A stretch of 64,000 bases of DNA from Burkholderia sp. PAMC 26561 (GTDB lineage: Bacteria > Pseudomonadota > Gammaproteobacteria > Burkholderiales > Burkholderiaceae), in the NCBI RefSeq assembly GCF_001557535.2, contig NZ_CP014306.1:1054001-1118000 (forward strand), given 5' to 3'. The translations under genes were made by a program, and so were the position numbers. Numbering within the stretch: position 1 is the stretch's first letter; each line of letters opens with the position of its first letter. Under the pieces are notes generated by a model that was not told the origin of the DNA, ran no database searches, and saw nothing but the letters and a program-made list of their open reading frames with translations. Shown one piece after another: positions 17,479-26,280 of this stretch.

Positions 17479-19446
17479 TTACGGCGCGATGTAGCCGAGC
17501 CGCGCCTTCAGCGATTGCGGACGACCCTCGAACAACGCCGCGTAGTACACGGTGTTCGACAGCACGTTCTTGACGTAATCGCGGGTTTCGGTGAACGGAA
17601 TGGTTTCAGCAAAAATCGCGCCCTCTACCGGACCGGTCAGCGTGGAGCGCCATTGTTTCGGCCGGCCCGGGCCGGCGTTGTAACCGGCTGTTGCCAGCAC
17701 GGCGGAGTCGTCGAACTGGTTATAGACCATGGCCAGGTAGTTCGTGCCGAGGAGAATGTTTGTATCGATGTCATTCATCTGCTCGCGCGAAACCGGACCC
17801 ATGCCGATCTTCTTCGCCACGAGCTGCGCGGTTCCGGGCATCAGTTGCATCAGGCCGCCCGCACCAACCTCGGACTTCGCGTTGATGATGAAACGCGATT
17901 CCTGGCGGATCAGGCCGTAGGCCCATTCGATATCCAGCCCGGTATTTTTCGATTCGCGGTCGACCACGTCCTTGTAGGGCGCCAGGTAACGCAGCGAGAA
18001 ATCGTGCTCGGTCTTGGTTTTATCGGCGGTATTCACCGTGCGGTCGAACAATTCGATACGCCGAGCGTACTGCGCCGCCGCCAGCAACTGACGATCCGTC
18101 ATGGTCCGTAGCGGCCAGTTCCATTCGCGGTTGCCTTCGAGGCGCAGGTTCATGTTGTAGAACTTCTGCGACAACGCGAAACCCGGAATGGTCTGGGCTT
18201 GTGCGATTTCGGCGTCGGTCACGGTCGTGCGCGGCGGCACGGTGATCTTCTGCCCCAGTTCTTCCGATGCCAATTGGCCGTAGAAATTGAACTGATCGGC
18301 GATGCTCGTGAATTCCTGCGCGGCAGTGGCGGTGTCGCCGGCCTGCTTCAAGGCACGTCCGTGCCAGTAGATCCACGTTGCTTGATTACGCAGCGCGGGC
18401 GGCATCTGCTCGATCGACCAGCGCACCATGGTCCAGTCGCCGGCAAGCAACGCCATGCGTGTGCGCCATTCGTAGGCCGGATTCGACAATTGCGCATTCA
18501 CCGACAACCGGTACCAGTCCACTGCGCTCGGCATGCGCTTCGACGCAGCCTGATACGCAATCGTGCCCCAGCCGGTAGCGCGTTCCAGCGGCGTCAGAGC
18601 CGGCGCCACAGAACTGAACGATGCCGCGGCCATGGCCGGATCGTTGCGCGCCATGCGCGTGATGGCCAGCAACGCGAGCTGGTGCGACGACGTGTCCCGG
18701 CCTACGCCACGCGCCAGATAGAGCGGCGGCGTGTTCGAGGCGCTGTCGAAGGAATTCTGACTCGGGCGCTGCTGACCGAGCGCGTCGGCAATCTTGCTGG
18801 CGGTGTTCGTGTAGTTTTGCTCGTTCGCGAGACGAATTTGTTGCCAGACGTCATCGGACGTAAATTGCTGCGATACCGCCAATGCGTTGATCAGGTCCAC
18901 GCAACCGTCGCCATACCATTTAGGATCCACGAGCAATGCCCGGGCGGCGTCCGACACGTTTTCCCCCCGCGATGCCCGTGCTTCGAGCGCGTAGCATTTC
19001 ACCTGCGTGTCGTCGTTCAGGACAAAACGCTGATACTGATCGAGGAAATTGCGCCAGTCGTGGCGGGCGCCCAGCACGACGAGATAATCATTTCGCATGC
19101 GATCCGCGATAGCCTGGCCGTCGTAGCGCTGCAGGAACGAAAGCACGGGTTCATCGGGTGCATCCACGCGCGCGTGCCCTTGCGAGTCGAAAAGCTGCGG
19201 CTTGAGCGTGAAATATTCGACGTAACCCGGCGCCGGATAATTCGGAATTTGCGCCGCGAGCTGCATGGCGCGGCCGGCGTCATTCGAGCGCGCGGCTTCG
19301 CGCAACTGAATGAAAGTGCGGTCATCTTGCGACAGCGAATAATCGACTGAAGGACGAACCGCCGATGCGGTGCTGCACCCGATCAGCGTGATCGCGGCGA
19401 GCGCCGTGGCGGCTGCGAGATATACTCGTTTGAGACGTTTTGACAT
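17479..19446 (-). CDS. Lytic murein transglycosylase, Slt70-like lipoprotein
   Basis: 655 aa. A lipoprotein signal (AATALAAITLIGC, lipobox LIGC with Cys near residue 24) starts at the ATG at 19446. A long alpha-helical superhelix (U and L domains of Slt70) precedes the C-terminal goose-lysozyme-like SLT domain. The catalytic Glu is in LIRQESRF (about residue 516), followed by GLMQLMPGTAQ and AGYNAGPGR. It cleaves the glycan strand of peptidoglycan in the periplasm, forming 1,6-anhydro-MurNAc. It is divergent from the cyclo-ligase gene with 20 bp between starts, so its promoter must lie inside that neighbour. Confidence 0.93.
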   Translation of the reverse strand: MSKRLKRVYLAAATALAAITLIGCSTASAVRPSVDYSLSQDDRTFIQLREAARSNDAGRAMQLAAQIPNYPAPGYVEYFTLKPQLFDSQGHARVDAPDEPVLSFLQRYDGQAIADRMRNDYLVVLGARHDWRNFLDQYQRFVLNDDTQVKCYALEARASRGENVSDAARALLVDPKWYGDGCVDLINALAVSQQFTSDDVWQQIRLANEQNYTNTASKIADALGQQRPSQNSFDSASNTPPLYLARGVGRDTSSHQLALLAITRMARNDPAMAAASFSSVAPALTPLERATGWGTIAYQAASKRMPSAVDWYRLSVNAQLSNPAYEWRTRMALLAGDWTMVRWSIEQMPPALRNQATWIYWHGRALKQAGDTATAAQEFTSIADQFNFYGQLASEELGQKITVPPRTTVTDAEIAQAQTIPGFALSQKFYNMNLRLEGNREWNWPLRTMTDRQLLAAAQYARRIELFDRTVNTADKTKTEHDFSLRYLAPYKDVVDRESKNTGLDIEWAYGLIRQESRFIINAKSEVGAGGLMQLMPGTAQLVAKKIGMGPVSREQMNDIDTNILLGTNYLAMVYNQFDDSAVLATAGYNAGPGRPKQWRSTLTGPVEGAIFAETIPFTETRDYVKNVLSNTVYYAALFEGRPQSLKARLGYIAP

Positions 19447-19466
19447 CGTTTTTTGTGGAGCGCGAA

Positions 19467-20063
19467 GTGATCCAGAGCATAGCATGCAACCCTCTGATGG
19501 AAGCCAAAAGCACGCTGCGCGCGAGCTTGCTGGCAACCCGCGAAACGCAAGGCGGCGAGGCTGATCACGAGGCGCGTGGCGAAGCGCTCGCGCGGCGCTT
19601 GATGGAGGTCGTGGGGCGGTATCCGGAGGCATCGTGTATTGGGTTTTACTGGCCTGTTGCCGGCGAGTTCGATGCACGCAATGTGCTGAGCGTCTGGCTC
19701 GCGCTGGCGGCGTCGCGGACGGCGGCGTTGCCGGTGGTTGTTGCTCCGAGGCAACCGCTCGTGTTTCATGCGTGGCGTTGCGACTCTGCCATGAAGAAGG
19801 GGCGTTATGGGATTGCAGTGCCGGAGGAGGAGCGGGTCGTAGTTCCGGATCTTCTGTTGATTCCCTGCGTGGGGTTCGATGCCGACCGGTATCGGTTGGG
19901 GTATGGCGGCGGGTATTACGACCGGACGCTGGCGTTTTGGCCCGCGGACAGGAAGCCCGCTACGATCGGGGTGGCTTTTGAAGCTGCCAAGTGTGATGCG
20001 TTGCCGCGGGGGGAGTTTGATTTGCCGCTGGGGGCGATTGTTACTGAATCGGGGATTTATTGA
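19467..20063 (+). CDS. fau: 5-formyltetrahydrofolate cyclo-ligase
   Basis: 198 aa from a GTG at 19467, chosen because GGAG lies six bases upstream; a TTG at 19440 would overlap the divergent gene's start. It converts 5-formyl-THF to 5,10-methenyl-THF with ATP. Signatures are FYWPVAGEFD, the basic loop MKKGRYGIAVPEE, and LGYGGGYYDRTLAF, which binds the phosphate. The truncated arm of a palindromic repeat begins 30 bp after its stop. Confidence 0.92.
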   Translation: MIQSIACNPLMEAKSTLRASLLATRETQGGEADHEARGEALARRLMEVVGRYPEASCIGFYWPVAGEFDARNVLSVWLALAASRTAALPVVVAPRQPLVFHAWRCDSAMKKGRYGIAVPEEERVVVPDLLLIPCVGFDADRYRLGYGGGYYDRTLAFWPADRKPATIGVAFEAAKCDALPRGEFDLPLGAIVTESGIY

Positions 20064-20093
20064 GGCTAGCGCCTGGTGGGTTTTAGTAGTGGT

Positions 20094-20191
20094 CGGAGTT
20101 TATGCCGGGTTGTTGCTGGTTGGGCTACCGCGCGGTTTACTTTGGGTGATTTCTTTAGCACTGTTAGCCACTGTCCGTGGCGGGACTTCAT
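20094..20191. repeat. Truncated outer end of the palindromic repeat arm
   Basis: 98 bp closely resembling the first part of the left arm at 20236, including CTTTAGCACTGTTAGCCACT and the small hairpin GCCAC-TGTCC-GTGGC. It breaks off at GGGACTTCATG. It is in direct orientation to the full left arm 140 bp downstream, so the outer end of the element has been partly duplicated or two copies have merged. Confidence 0.75.
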
Positions 20192-20903
20192 GTCACGGGT
20201 AATGCGCTGACGCTTGGTTGGTCTTTGGCAGCGGTCAGGATTGATGCTGGGTTGCTGCTTTTTAGGCTTTCGCGCGTTTTGTTCTGGCTGATTTCTTTAG
20301 CACTATTAGCCACTGTCCGTGGCGGGACTTCATTTCTTTGTCCAACGGCGAAAAAGAAACGAAGCAAAGAAAACGCCTTCCAACCGCTAATTCTTAAGTG
20401 TCCCGAGCGTGCAGTGACAACTGTTTGGTACTTCACAAGAACGCTCGACGCCGCAATCAAGAACACTTGAAACCCTCCCCCTCCGTCAACCGCAACCCAC
20501 ACGCTTCGCCACCAGTGTGGGAATCCGTTAACCAGGCCTCCGCGCTGCGCGCACTGGCGCCCAAATGGAGGAGTTGGCTGTACTGGTTCCGTTTTGCCGC
20601 GCGAGCCTGGGACCACCGGCGGCAAAGTCTCGGCAAGTTCAGGATGCTGTAGCGCCGTCATGTGTTCAACCCGTTGTTCACTTGGGCCAGGTTTCCGTAT
20701 TGACTGCCACAGTTACTGGTGGCGAAGCGTGTGGGTATCTGTTGACGGAGGGGGAGGGTTTCAAGTGTTCCTGATTGCGGCGTCGAGCGTTCTTCTGAAG
20801 TACCAAACAGTTGTACGTGCACGCTCGGGACACTTAAGAGTTAGCGGTTGGAAGGCGTTTTCTTTGCTTCGTTTCTTTGTCGCCGTTGGACAAAGAAATG
20901 AAG

Positions 20904-22139
20904 GGCGGATTCAACCGGTCGATGCAACACCCACGATTTCTGCCAGCTTATTAGCTGGGGTCATAAAGTCGAGCGTTTTCCGCGGCCTTCCATTTAAAAG
21001 TGCGGCGACCTTGTTCAACTCGGCTTGCGAATACCCATCCAGACGCGTTCCCTTGGGAAAATACTGGCGCAGCAGACCGTTCGTGTTTTCGTTGCTACCG
21101 CGTTGCCAGGGACTGCGTGGGTCGCAGAAATACACCTCCACCTCGGTGGCAAGCGTGAATTCTTTATGGCTTGCCAGTTCGCGCCCGCGGTCCCACGTGA
21201 GTGTCTGACGCAACTCCTTAGGCAATTTCCTTACTTGTTTGCTTAAGGCCGATACGACACTCGCCGTGTCTTTCCCCGCGACCTTGACCAGCATCACAAA
21301 GCGCGATTGTCGCTCGACCAAAGTTGCAATGTGCGAGTTGTGCGAACCCGATATCAAGTCACCTTCCCAGTGCCCGGGCACCGCCCGGTCTTCGACCTCA
21401 GCAGGACGTTCGCTAATCGACACGGCATCAATGATCGCCCCTCTATTTTGTCCACTGCCCGATGCTTGCTTGGCCCGACGCATCACTCGATGAGTGCGCA
21501 AATGCTCCATCAACTCCTTCTTAAGGACGCCCCGGGCTTGTACGTACAGGCTTCGGTAGATCGTTTCGTGTGACAGTTGCATATGCTTGTTGACAGGGAA
21601 CTCACCCTTGAGCCAGCCCGAGATTTGAGCAGGTGCCCATTGTAGTTTGAGCTTGCCGGCCACGAGCCTGCATAAGCGCGCCCTGCTCGATAGCGCGCAC
21701 GCCTTGGGACGCAACGCCCGGGTTAGCGCATTTGCATCGGCTTGTTGTGCACGGTAATTGGTTCGGCCGCCGTTGCGTTCGATTTCGCGAGTGATCGTCG
21801 AGGGCGCGCGAGCAATACTGGCGGCAATGCGGTGTGCCGACCAGTTCGCGCTCAGCCCGCGAGAGATCGCTTCGCGCTCCTCTGGCCTGAGCGCGAGTGG
21901 CGAACGCTTTCTTGGCGGCGGTGCAATCCCGCCCCTTTTGGCAAGCATCCGATGAACCGAGCCCACCTCCCGCTGAAGCCCTCGTGCAATCTCACTAACA
22001 GACTCCGCTGCGCGCCAGCGCGTCCAGATCTCGCTCTTCTGCGTCGACGTCAACCACGGTTTTGCTTGTCGTTTCATGTAGCTCCATCCTCCATTTCCAT
22101 ATTGGAACAGAGGTGTTGCATCGACCGGTTGAATCCGCC
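20904..22139 (-). mobile_element. IS30-family insertion sequence, complete
   Basis: 1236 bp. Terminal inverted repeats are 28 bp and perfect (20904-20931 and 22112-22139; outer bases GGCGGATTCAACC). The flanking AG dinucleotide is duplicated (20902-20903, 22140-22141). The empty site can be read directly from repeat copy 2 (AATGAAGTCCCGCC at about 27922-27935), confirming the ends and the 2 bp duplication. It carries one intact transposase gene, so it may be active. Confidence 0.95.
20911..22077 (-). CDS. IS30-family transposase
   Basis: 388 aa. The N-terminal helix-turn-helix region (residues 10-50) and a second HTH-like segment (STITREIERNGG, 93-104) bind the IS ends. The catalytic core has D240 (GHWEGDLI), D296 (LTWDRGREL) and E330 (QRGSNENTNG), with 33 residues between the second Asp and the Glu, the DD(33)E spacing of IS30. 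RQYFPKGT follows, another family mark. The stop codon lies inside the left terminal repeat. No frameshift or truncation is seen. Confidence 0.96.
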   Translation of the reverse strand: MKRQAKPWLTSTQKSEIWTRWRAAESVSEIARGLQREVGSVHRMLAKRGGIAPPPRKRSPLALRPEEREAISRGLSANWSAHRIAASIARAPSTITREIERNGGRTNYRAQQADANALTRALRPKACALSSRARLCRLVAGKLKLQWAPAQISGWLKGEFPVNKHMQLSHETIYRSLYVQARGVLKKELMEHLRTHRVMRRAKQASGSGQNRGAIIDAVSISERPAEVEDRAVPGHWEGDLISGSHNSHIATLVERQSRFVMLVKVAGKDTASVVSALSKQVRKLPKELRQTLTWDRGRELASHKEFTLATEVEVYFCDPRSPWQRGSNENTNGLLRQYFPKGTRLDGYSQAELNKVAALLNGRPRKTLDFMTPANKLAEIVGVASTG

Positions 22140-22268
22140 AGTCCCGCCACGGACAGTGGCTAATAGTGCTAAAAAAGTCAGCTAGAAGAGAACGCGCGGT
22201 AGCCCAAAGAGCAACAACCCAGCACCAACCCCAACCGCCAAACCCCAGCCCAAGTGCGAACGAAAACC

Positions 22269-22781
22269 CTATAGTGAGGCAGCGGCGCGAGCCGCCGTAT
22301 CGTACAACCCCGAGGCATTACGCAGCAATTGCGCCGCCTCTCCAATCTGCTCGTTCGAAAGCCCGCTCTCTTTCAGCGCGCTGATCAAACAGCTCTCCCG
22401 CACCTCCCGATACTTCCCGCACAGCTCCCGCCCCGCCGGCGTTGCGGAAAAGAACACCTCCTTCCCCACCTTTTCGCTCGCCACATAGCCCCGCGCCATC
22501 AACTTCTTCAAGGCATAGCTCGCAACGTGCGTGTCCTCTATATTGAGAACAAAGCAGATATCGGCGATCTTTTTCTTGCGGTCACGATGACTGACATGAT
22601 GCAGCAGCGATACTTCCACCGCCGTCATGTCCTTCGCGCCCGCCGCCGACATGCAGCGCACCATCCATCGGTTGAACGCGTTGCCGGCCATGATCAAACC
22701 GTACTCGAGCTCGGACAACTCCGCGCTGGTTTCGGATACGAGATGCTCGGAGGAAACAATCTTGGTCGGGTGGCGAGGCAT
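22269..22781 (-). CDS. MarR-family winged-helix transcriptional regulator
   Basis: 170 aa from the ATG at 22781; the frame is open further upstream, but that part lacks family character. A helical dimerisation region (LEYGLIMAGNAFNRWMVRCM) precedes the winged helix: TAVEVSLLHHV, KKIADICFVLNIEDTHVASY (recognition region), LKKLMARGYVASEKVGKEVF (wing). The class resembles HpaR/PecS-type and related proteins that often bind a catabolic ligand. It is divergent from pxpB and so is the likely regulator of the 5-oxoproline genes; that is inference. Its 3' end lies 35 bp from the palindromic repeat. Confidence 0.8.
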   Translation of the reverse strand: MPRHPTKIVSSEHLVSETSAELSELEYGLIMAGNAFNRWMVRCMSAAGAKDMTAVEVSLLHHVSHRDRKKKIADICFVLNIEDTHVASYALKKLMARGYVASEKVGKEVFFSATPAGRELCGKYREVRESCLISALKESGLSNEQIGEAAQLLRNASGLYDTAARAAASL

Positions 22782-22936
22782 GGCATTCAACGAAACAATG
22801 TGCCAGCGAGTGTAGCGTATCGACCGAAATTTCAATAACAAACTCACCTTCTTATTGATAAATTGTCGATAATTTATTGACGATGTACATTCCATGATCG
22901 AATCGAGGCACAACCTCGACTACTGGCAAGGTCAGC

Positions 22937-23590
22937 ATGACACCACCCAAAATTCATCCACTCGGCGACACCGCGCTTGTTTGCGAAGCGCCCGCGCCCG
23001 CCACGCTCGAATGCCAGCGCCGAATGTGGGCACTCGCCGACGCGGCGAGGCTCTGGCCGCATGTCGTCGAGGTGGTGCCGGGCATGAACAACCTGACGCT
23101 CGTCTTCGATCCGCTCCAACTGGAGCAGACCGACCTCGCGCAGCAACTGAAGAGCGCCTGGGACGAGGCGCTGGAAGCGGATGTCGGGACCACCGAAATC
23201 GAAATTCCCGTGCGCTACGGCGGGGCGGACGGGCCGGACCTGGCGTCGCTGGCGAAGCATTTGAAGCTGGATATCGATGAACTCGTGAAGCGGCACACGC
23301 AAGCCGATTACATCGTGTTCTTCCTGGGTTTTCAGCCGGGATTTGCTTACCTCGGCGGCCTCGATCCGACGCTCAACGCCCCGCGTCACGCGAAGCCGCG
23401 GCTGGAAGTGCCGGCGGGGTCCGTGGGGATCGGGGGCGAGCAGACAGGGATTTATCCGGCGGTGTCTCCGGGTGGCTGGCAGTTGCTCGGGCGCACGGAC
23501 GTCAAGCTGTTCGATCCCGCCCGCAACCCGCCCACGCTGATGCAACCGGGCGATCACGTGCGATTCATCGCGCTGGAGGTGCTCGCATGA
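22937..23590 (+). CDS. pxpB: 5-oxoprolinase subunit PxpB
   Basis: 217 aa. With PxpA and PxpC it forms the ATP-dependent prokaryotic 5-oxoprolinase, which opens 5-oxoproline to glutamate. It has the carboxyltransferase domain 1 pattern: GDTALVCE near the start, PGMNNLTLVFDP, and the characteristic FFLGFQPGFAYLGGLDP (about 131-147) and VPAGSVGIGGEQTGIYP. The ATG at 22937 has AAGG upstream. It overlaps pxpC by four bases. Confidence 0.95.
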   Translation: MTPPKIHPLGDTALVCEAPAPATLECQRRMWALADAARLWPHVVEVVPGMNNLTLVFDPLQLEQTDLAQQLKSAWDEALEADVGTTEIEIPVRYGGADGPDLASLAKHLKLDIDELVKRHTQADYIVFFLGFQPGFAYLGGLDPTLNAPRHAKPRLEVPAGSVGIGGEQTGIYPAVSPGGWQLLGRTDVKLFDPARNPPTLMQPGDHVRFIALEVLA

Positions 23591-24618
23591 TCGACGTGAT
23601 TCGCGCCGGCATGCTGTCTTCAGTGCAGGACCTCGGGCGTCATGGGTACAGGCATCTGGGCGTGAGTTCGGGCGGTGCGCTCGACGCCTTGTCGCTGGAA
23701 ATTGGCAACCGGATCGTGGGCAACCGGCCGGATGCGGCGGGTATCGAATTGACGCTCGGGCCGGCAACCTTGCGCTTCACGCGAGCGACGCGCATCGCGA
23801 TCACGGGTACGGATTTCGGCGCGACACTCGACGACAAACCCGTCTACTCATGGTGGAGTCTTCCCGTCCAGGCCGGCCAGGAACTGACGCTGCGTGGCGC
23901 CAAGCACGGCATGCGGGGGTACGTGTGCGTGGCGGGTGGTATCGATGTCCTGCCCATGCTGGGTTCGCGCAGCACGGATCTCGGCGCGTGTTTCGGCGGC
24001 CTCGGGGGCCGGGCGTTGCGTGATGGCGACCGTCTTGCGACCGGCGTGCCGCAGCCGCCGAAGAACGGCGCGTTCTCGCCCACGGGCGTGGCATTCGGCG
24101 TGAAAGCGCCCGCCTGGTGCAAATTCGTGTACGTCGAAGAACCGGTGCGGCGCGGCAAACATACGGCGGGCAACGCGTGGTCGCTCCCGGTCCGGGTTTT
24201 ACGCGGTCCCGAATACGAGACATTCACGAAAACGGCGCAGCACGATTTCTGGGACGAAGAATGGACTATCACGCCGAACAGCAACCGCATGGGTTTTCGG
24301 CTCGCGGGAACGGTGCTGGAACGTACCGATAAGGCCGATCTGCTCTCGCACGCGGTGCTGCCCGGCACGATCCAGGTCCCGCCGAACGGCCAGCCAATCG
24401 TGCTCATGGGTGACGCCCAGACCACGGGCGGTTATCCAAAGATCGGATCGGTGATCCGGGCGGATTTGTGGAAGCTCGCGCAAGCGCGGTTGAACGGCGG
24501 TGTGCGCTTTATCGAAACGACGGTCGAGGCCGCGCGCCACGCCCTCGCCGAAGAGCGCATGTATGTGAAACAGGTTGAAGCGGCGATCGCGATGCACGCC
24601 GAACGCCACGACCGGTAA
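23587..24618 (+). CDS. pxpC: 5-oxoprolinase subunit PxpC (biotin-dependent carboxyltransferase-like)
   Basis: 343 aa, carboxyltransferase domain 2 family: SSVQDLGRHGYRHLGVSSGG at the start, ALDALSLEIGNRIVGN, TGTDFGATLDDKPV, RGYVCVAGGIDV and a late SNRMGFRLAGTVLE. No biotin site, as usual for PxpC. It is coupled to pxpB by an ATGA overlap and followed by pxpA after 21 bp. It probably forms a complex with PxpB that phosphorylates or activates 5-oxoproline. Confidence 0.94.
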   Translation: MIDVIRAGMLSSVQDLGRHGYRHLGVSSGGALDALSLEIGNRIVGNRPDAAGIELTLGPATLRFTRATRIAITGTDFGATLDDKPVYSWWSLPVQAGQELTLRGAKHGMRGYVCVAGGIDVLPMLGSRSTDLGACFGGLGGRALRDGDRLATGVPQPPKNGAFSPTGVAFGVKAPAWCKFVYVEEPVRRGKHTAGNAWSLPVRVLRGPEYETFTKTAQHDFWDEEWTITPNSNRMGFRLAGTVLERTDKADLLSHAVLPGTIQVPPNGQPIVLMGDAQTTGGYPKIGSVIRADLWKLAQARLNGGVRFIETTVEAARHALAEERMYVKQVEAAIAMHAERHDR

Positions 24619-24639
24619 ATCAACGTGAAAGGAACGACC

Positions 24640-25392
24640 ATGGATATCGATCTGAATGCCGATCTCGGCGAAGGCTGTGGTTCCGACGAAGCGCTGCTCG
24701 ATCTGGTGAGCTCGGCGAATGTTGCGTGCGGCTGGCACGCGGGCGGCGCCACGGCCATGCGCGACTGCGTGCGCTGGGCGGTGGCGAAGGGCGTGGCTAT
24801 CGGCGCGCATCCGAGCTTCAACGATCCCGAGAATTTCGGGCGCAAGGAAATGGATATTCCGGCCTCCGAGATCTATGCCGGCGTGTTGTACCAGCTCGGC
24901 GCCCTGGCCGCGATTGCCAAGGCGGAAGGCGGCAGGATCGCGCACGTGAAGCCGCACGGCGCGCTGTATAACCAGGCCGCGAAGAACCCTGAAATTGCTG
25001 AAGCGATCGTTGCGGCCATTCACGATTTCGATCCGTCGCTGCTGGTGTTTGGCCTGGCAAACAGCAATCTCGTCGATGCCACCCGCAAGGCGAACATGGC
25101 GGCTATCGAAGAGGTGTTTGCGGATCGCGGGTATCGGGCCGATGGATCGCTCGTGCCGCGCAAGGACCCGGGCGCGCTGCTCGACGACGAAGAAGCGGTC
25201 CTCGCCCGCACGCTTTCGATGGCAACCGAACGGCGCGTGCAGGCGGTCAGCGGCGAATGGGTGCCGATCAACGCGCAAACAGTCTGCCTTCACGGCGACG
25301 GTGCGCACGCACTGGCTTTCGCCAAACGGATTCGCGGCGCGCTGGAGACGGCGGGCATCGAAGTCCGGGCGGCGCACGCAGTTGCTGCATGA
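24640..25392 (+). CDS. pxpA: 5-oxoprolinase subunit PxpA (LamB/YcsF family)
   Basis: 250 aa. The start at ATG 24640 gives [17 protein letters not shown], the family N-terminus; an AAGGA ribosome site lies upstream. Other marks are [39 protein letters not shown] and QTVCLHGDG, metal- and substrate-binding segments of the LamB/YcsF fold. Third gene of the pxpBCA operon. Confidence 0.95.
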   Translation: MDIDLNADLGEGCGSDEALLDLVSSANVACGWHAGGATAMRDCVRWAVAKGVAIGAHPSFNDPENFGRKEMDIPASEIYAGVLYQLGALAAIAKAEGGRIAHVKPHGALYNQAAKNPEIAEAIVAAIHDFDPSLLVFGLANSNLVDATRKANMAAIEEVFADRGYRADGSLVPRKDPGALLDDEEAVLARTLSMATERRVQAVSGEWVPINAQTVCLHGDGAHALAFAKRIRGALETAGIEVRAAHAVAA

Positions 25393-25424
25393 ACTGAAAC
25401 CAGCGCCTCTCAATTTACTTATTC

Positions 25425-25452
25425 AACGCCTCGGGTCAACACGGGGCGTTTT
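25425..25452 (+). terminator. Possible terminator or attenuator after pxpA
   Basis: AACGCCTCG (25425-25433) pairs with CGGGGCGTT (25442-25450), with one T-G pair, followed by only a short T run. It lies between pxpA and the DUF969 gene, so it could lower expression of the transporter genes relative to pxpBCA. Confidence 0.5.
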
Positions 25453-25560
25453 AGCAAGCGGCCATAGAGCTGCTTTTCGTCGAGCCGATGGAACAGACCA
25501 CTCAAAGCAAGCGGTCCGTCCAAAGGCGGCAGGTCAATTACCCGAGCTTTGGAGATCTGA

Positions 25561-26280
25561 ATGGGAACCGCAGTCAATCTATGGCCGCTAATTGGAGTGG
25601 TCGTCATCATCGTGGGATTTATCCTGCGCTTCAACCCGATGCTGATCGTGGCCGCCGCCGCCATCGTCACGGGGCTGGCGGCGCATTTTCCGATCGATCG
25701 AATTCTTACTGCGATCGGCACGGGATTTCTCAAGACGCGCAACATCCCGCTGATCATCTTGCTGCCACTGGCGGTGATCGGCTTGCTCGAACGCCACGGC
25801 TTGCGTGAACGCGCGCAGATCTGGATTTCGGGCATCAAGGCCGCGACGGTCGGGCGGCTTCTGATTGTCTACCTGCTGATTCGCGAGCTGACGGCGGCTG
25901 TCGGCTTGACCGGCCTCGGCGGCCATCCGCAGATGGTGAGACCGCTCCTCGCGCCCATGGCCGAAGGCGCGGCTGAAGCCCGATACGGCAAGATCTCCGA
26001 TGAAACCCGCTACACGCTGCGTGCGTATTCCGCGGCAACCGACAACGTCGGACTGTTCTTCGGCGAGGACATTTTCGTGGCGTTCGGCGCCATCGTCCTG
26101 ATGACGACGTTCCTGCGCGAAGCGGGCATCGTGGTCGAGCCGCTGCACGTCGCCGTGTGGGGTATCCCGACCGCGATCTGCGCATTCCTGATCCACGGCT
26201 TCCGGCTCTGGCTGCTTGATCGGCGACTCACTCGCGAACTCGGCGCGCTAACCAAGAACGTTCGTGGAGAAACGGCATGA
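25561..26280 (+). CDS. DUF969 membrane protein, probable 5-oxoproline permease component
   Basis: 239 aa polytopic inner-membrane protein with hydrophobic helices at about residues 6-25, 28-43, 60-80, 95-110, 170-190 and 200-220. It matches the DUF969 pattern (LWPLIGVVVIIVGF, LAVIGLLERHGLRERAQ, GLGGHPQMVRPLLAPMAEGAAE). GGAG precedes the ATG. It overlaps the DUF979 gene by four bases. DUF969/DUF979 pairs regularly accompany pxp genes, so a role in uptake of 5-oxoproline is likely but inferred. Confidence 0.9.
   Translation: MGTAVNLWPLIGVVVIIVGFILRFNPMLIVAAAAIVTGLAAHFPIDRILTAIGTGFLKTRNIPLIILLPLAVIGLLERHGLRERAQIWISGIKAATVGRLLIVYLLIRELTAAVGLTGLGGHPQMVRPLLAPMAEGAAEARYGKISDETRYTLRAYSAATDNVGLFFGEDIFVAFGAIVLMTTFLREAGIVVEPLHVAVWGIPTAICAFLIHGFRLWLLDRRLTRELGALTKNVRGETA

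Larger units (their letters stand above)
20236..22233. repeat. Long-armed palindromic repeat, copy 1 (interrupted by an IS)
   Basis: The left arm spans 20236-20516 (281 bp) and the centre 20517-20714 (198 bp). The right arm is in two pieces, 20715-20903 and 22142-22233, also totalling 281 bp once the insertion sequence and its 2 bp duplication are removed. The arms are inverted repeats of each other by direct reading. Examples are AAACCCTCCCCCTCCGTCAA on the left against its complement near 20743-20762, and CTAATTCTTAAGTGTCCCGA against its near-complement at 20825-20844. The element fills the space between two convergent genes. It also holds several spurious reading frames. Confidence 0.88.

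Noticed and set aside
20188..20661. 157-codon frame in palindromic repeat copy 1, and the similar 27068-27661 frame in copy 2
   Set aside because: They run across the inverted repeat and, in copy 2, into the end of the DUF979 gene; no start signals. Treated as repeat-derived, though noted as a finding.
24199..25413. 404-codon open frame on the minus strand
   Set aside because: Antisense to pxpC and pxpA; no family pattern.
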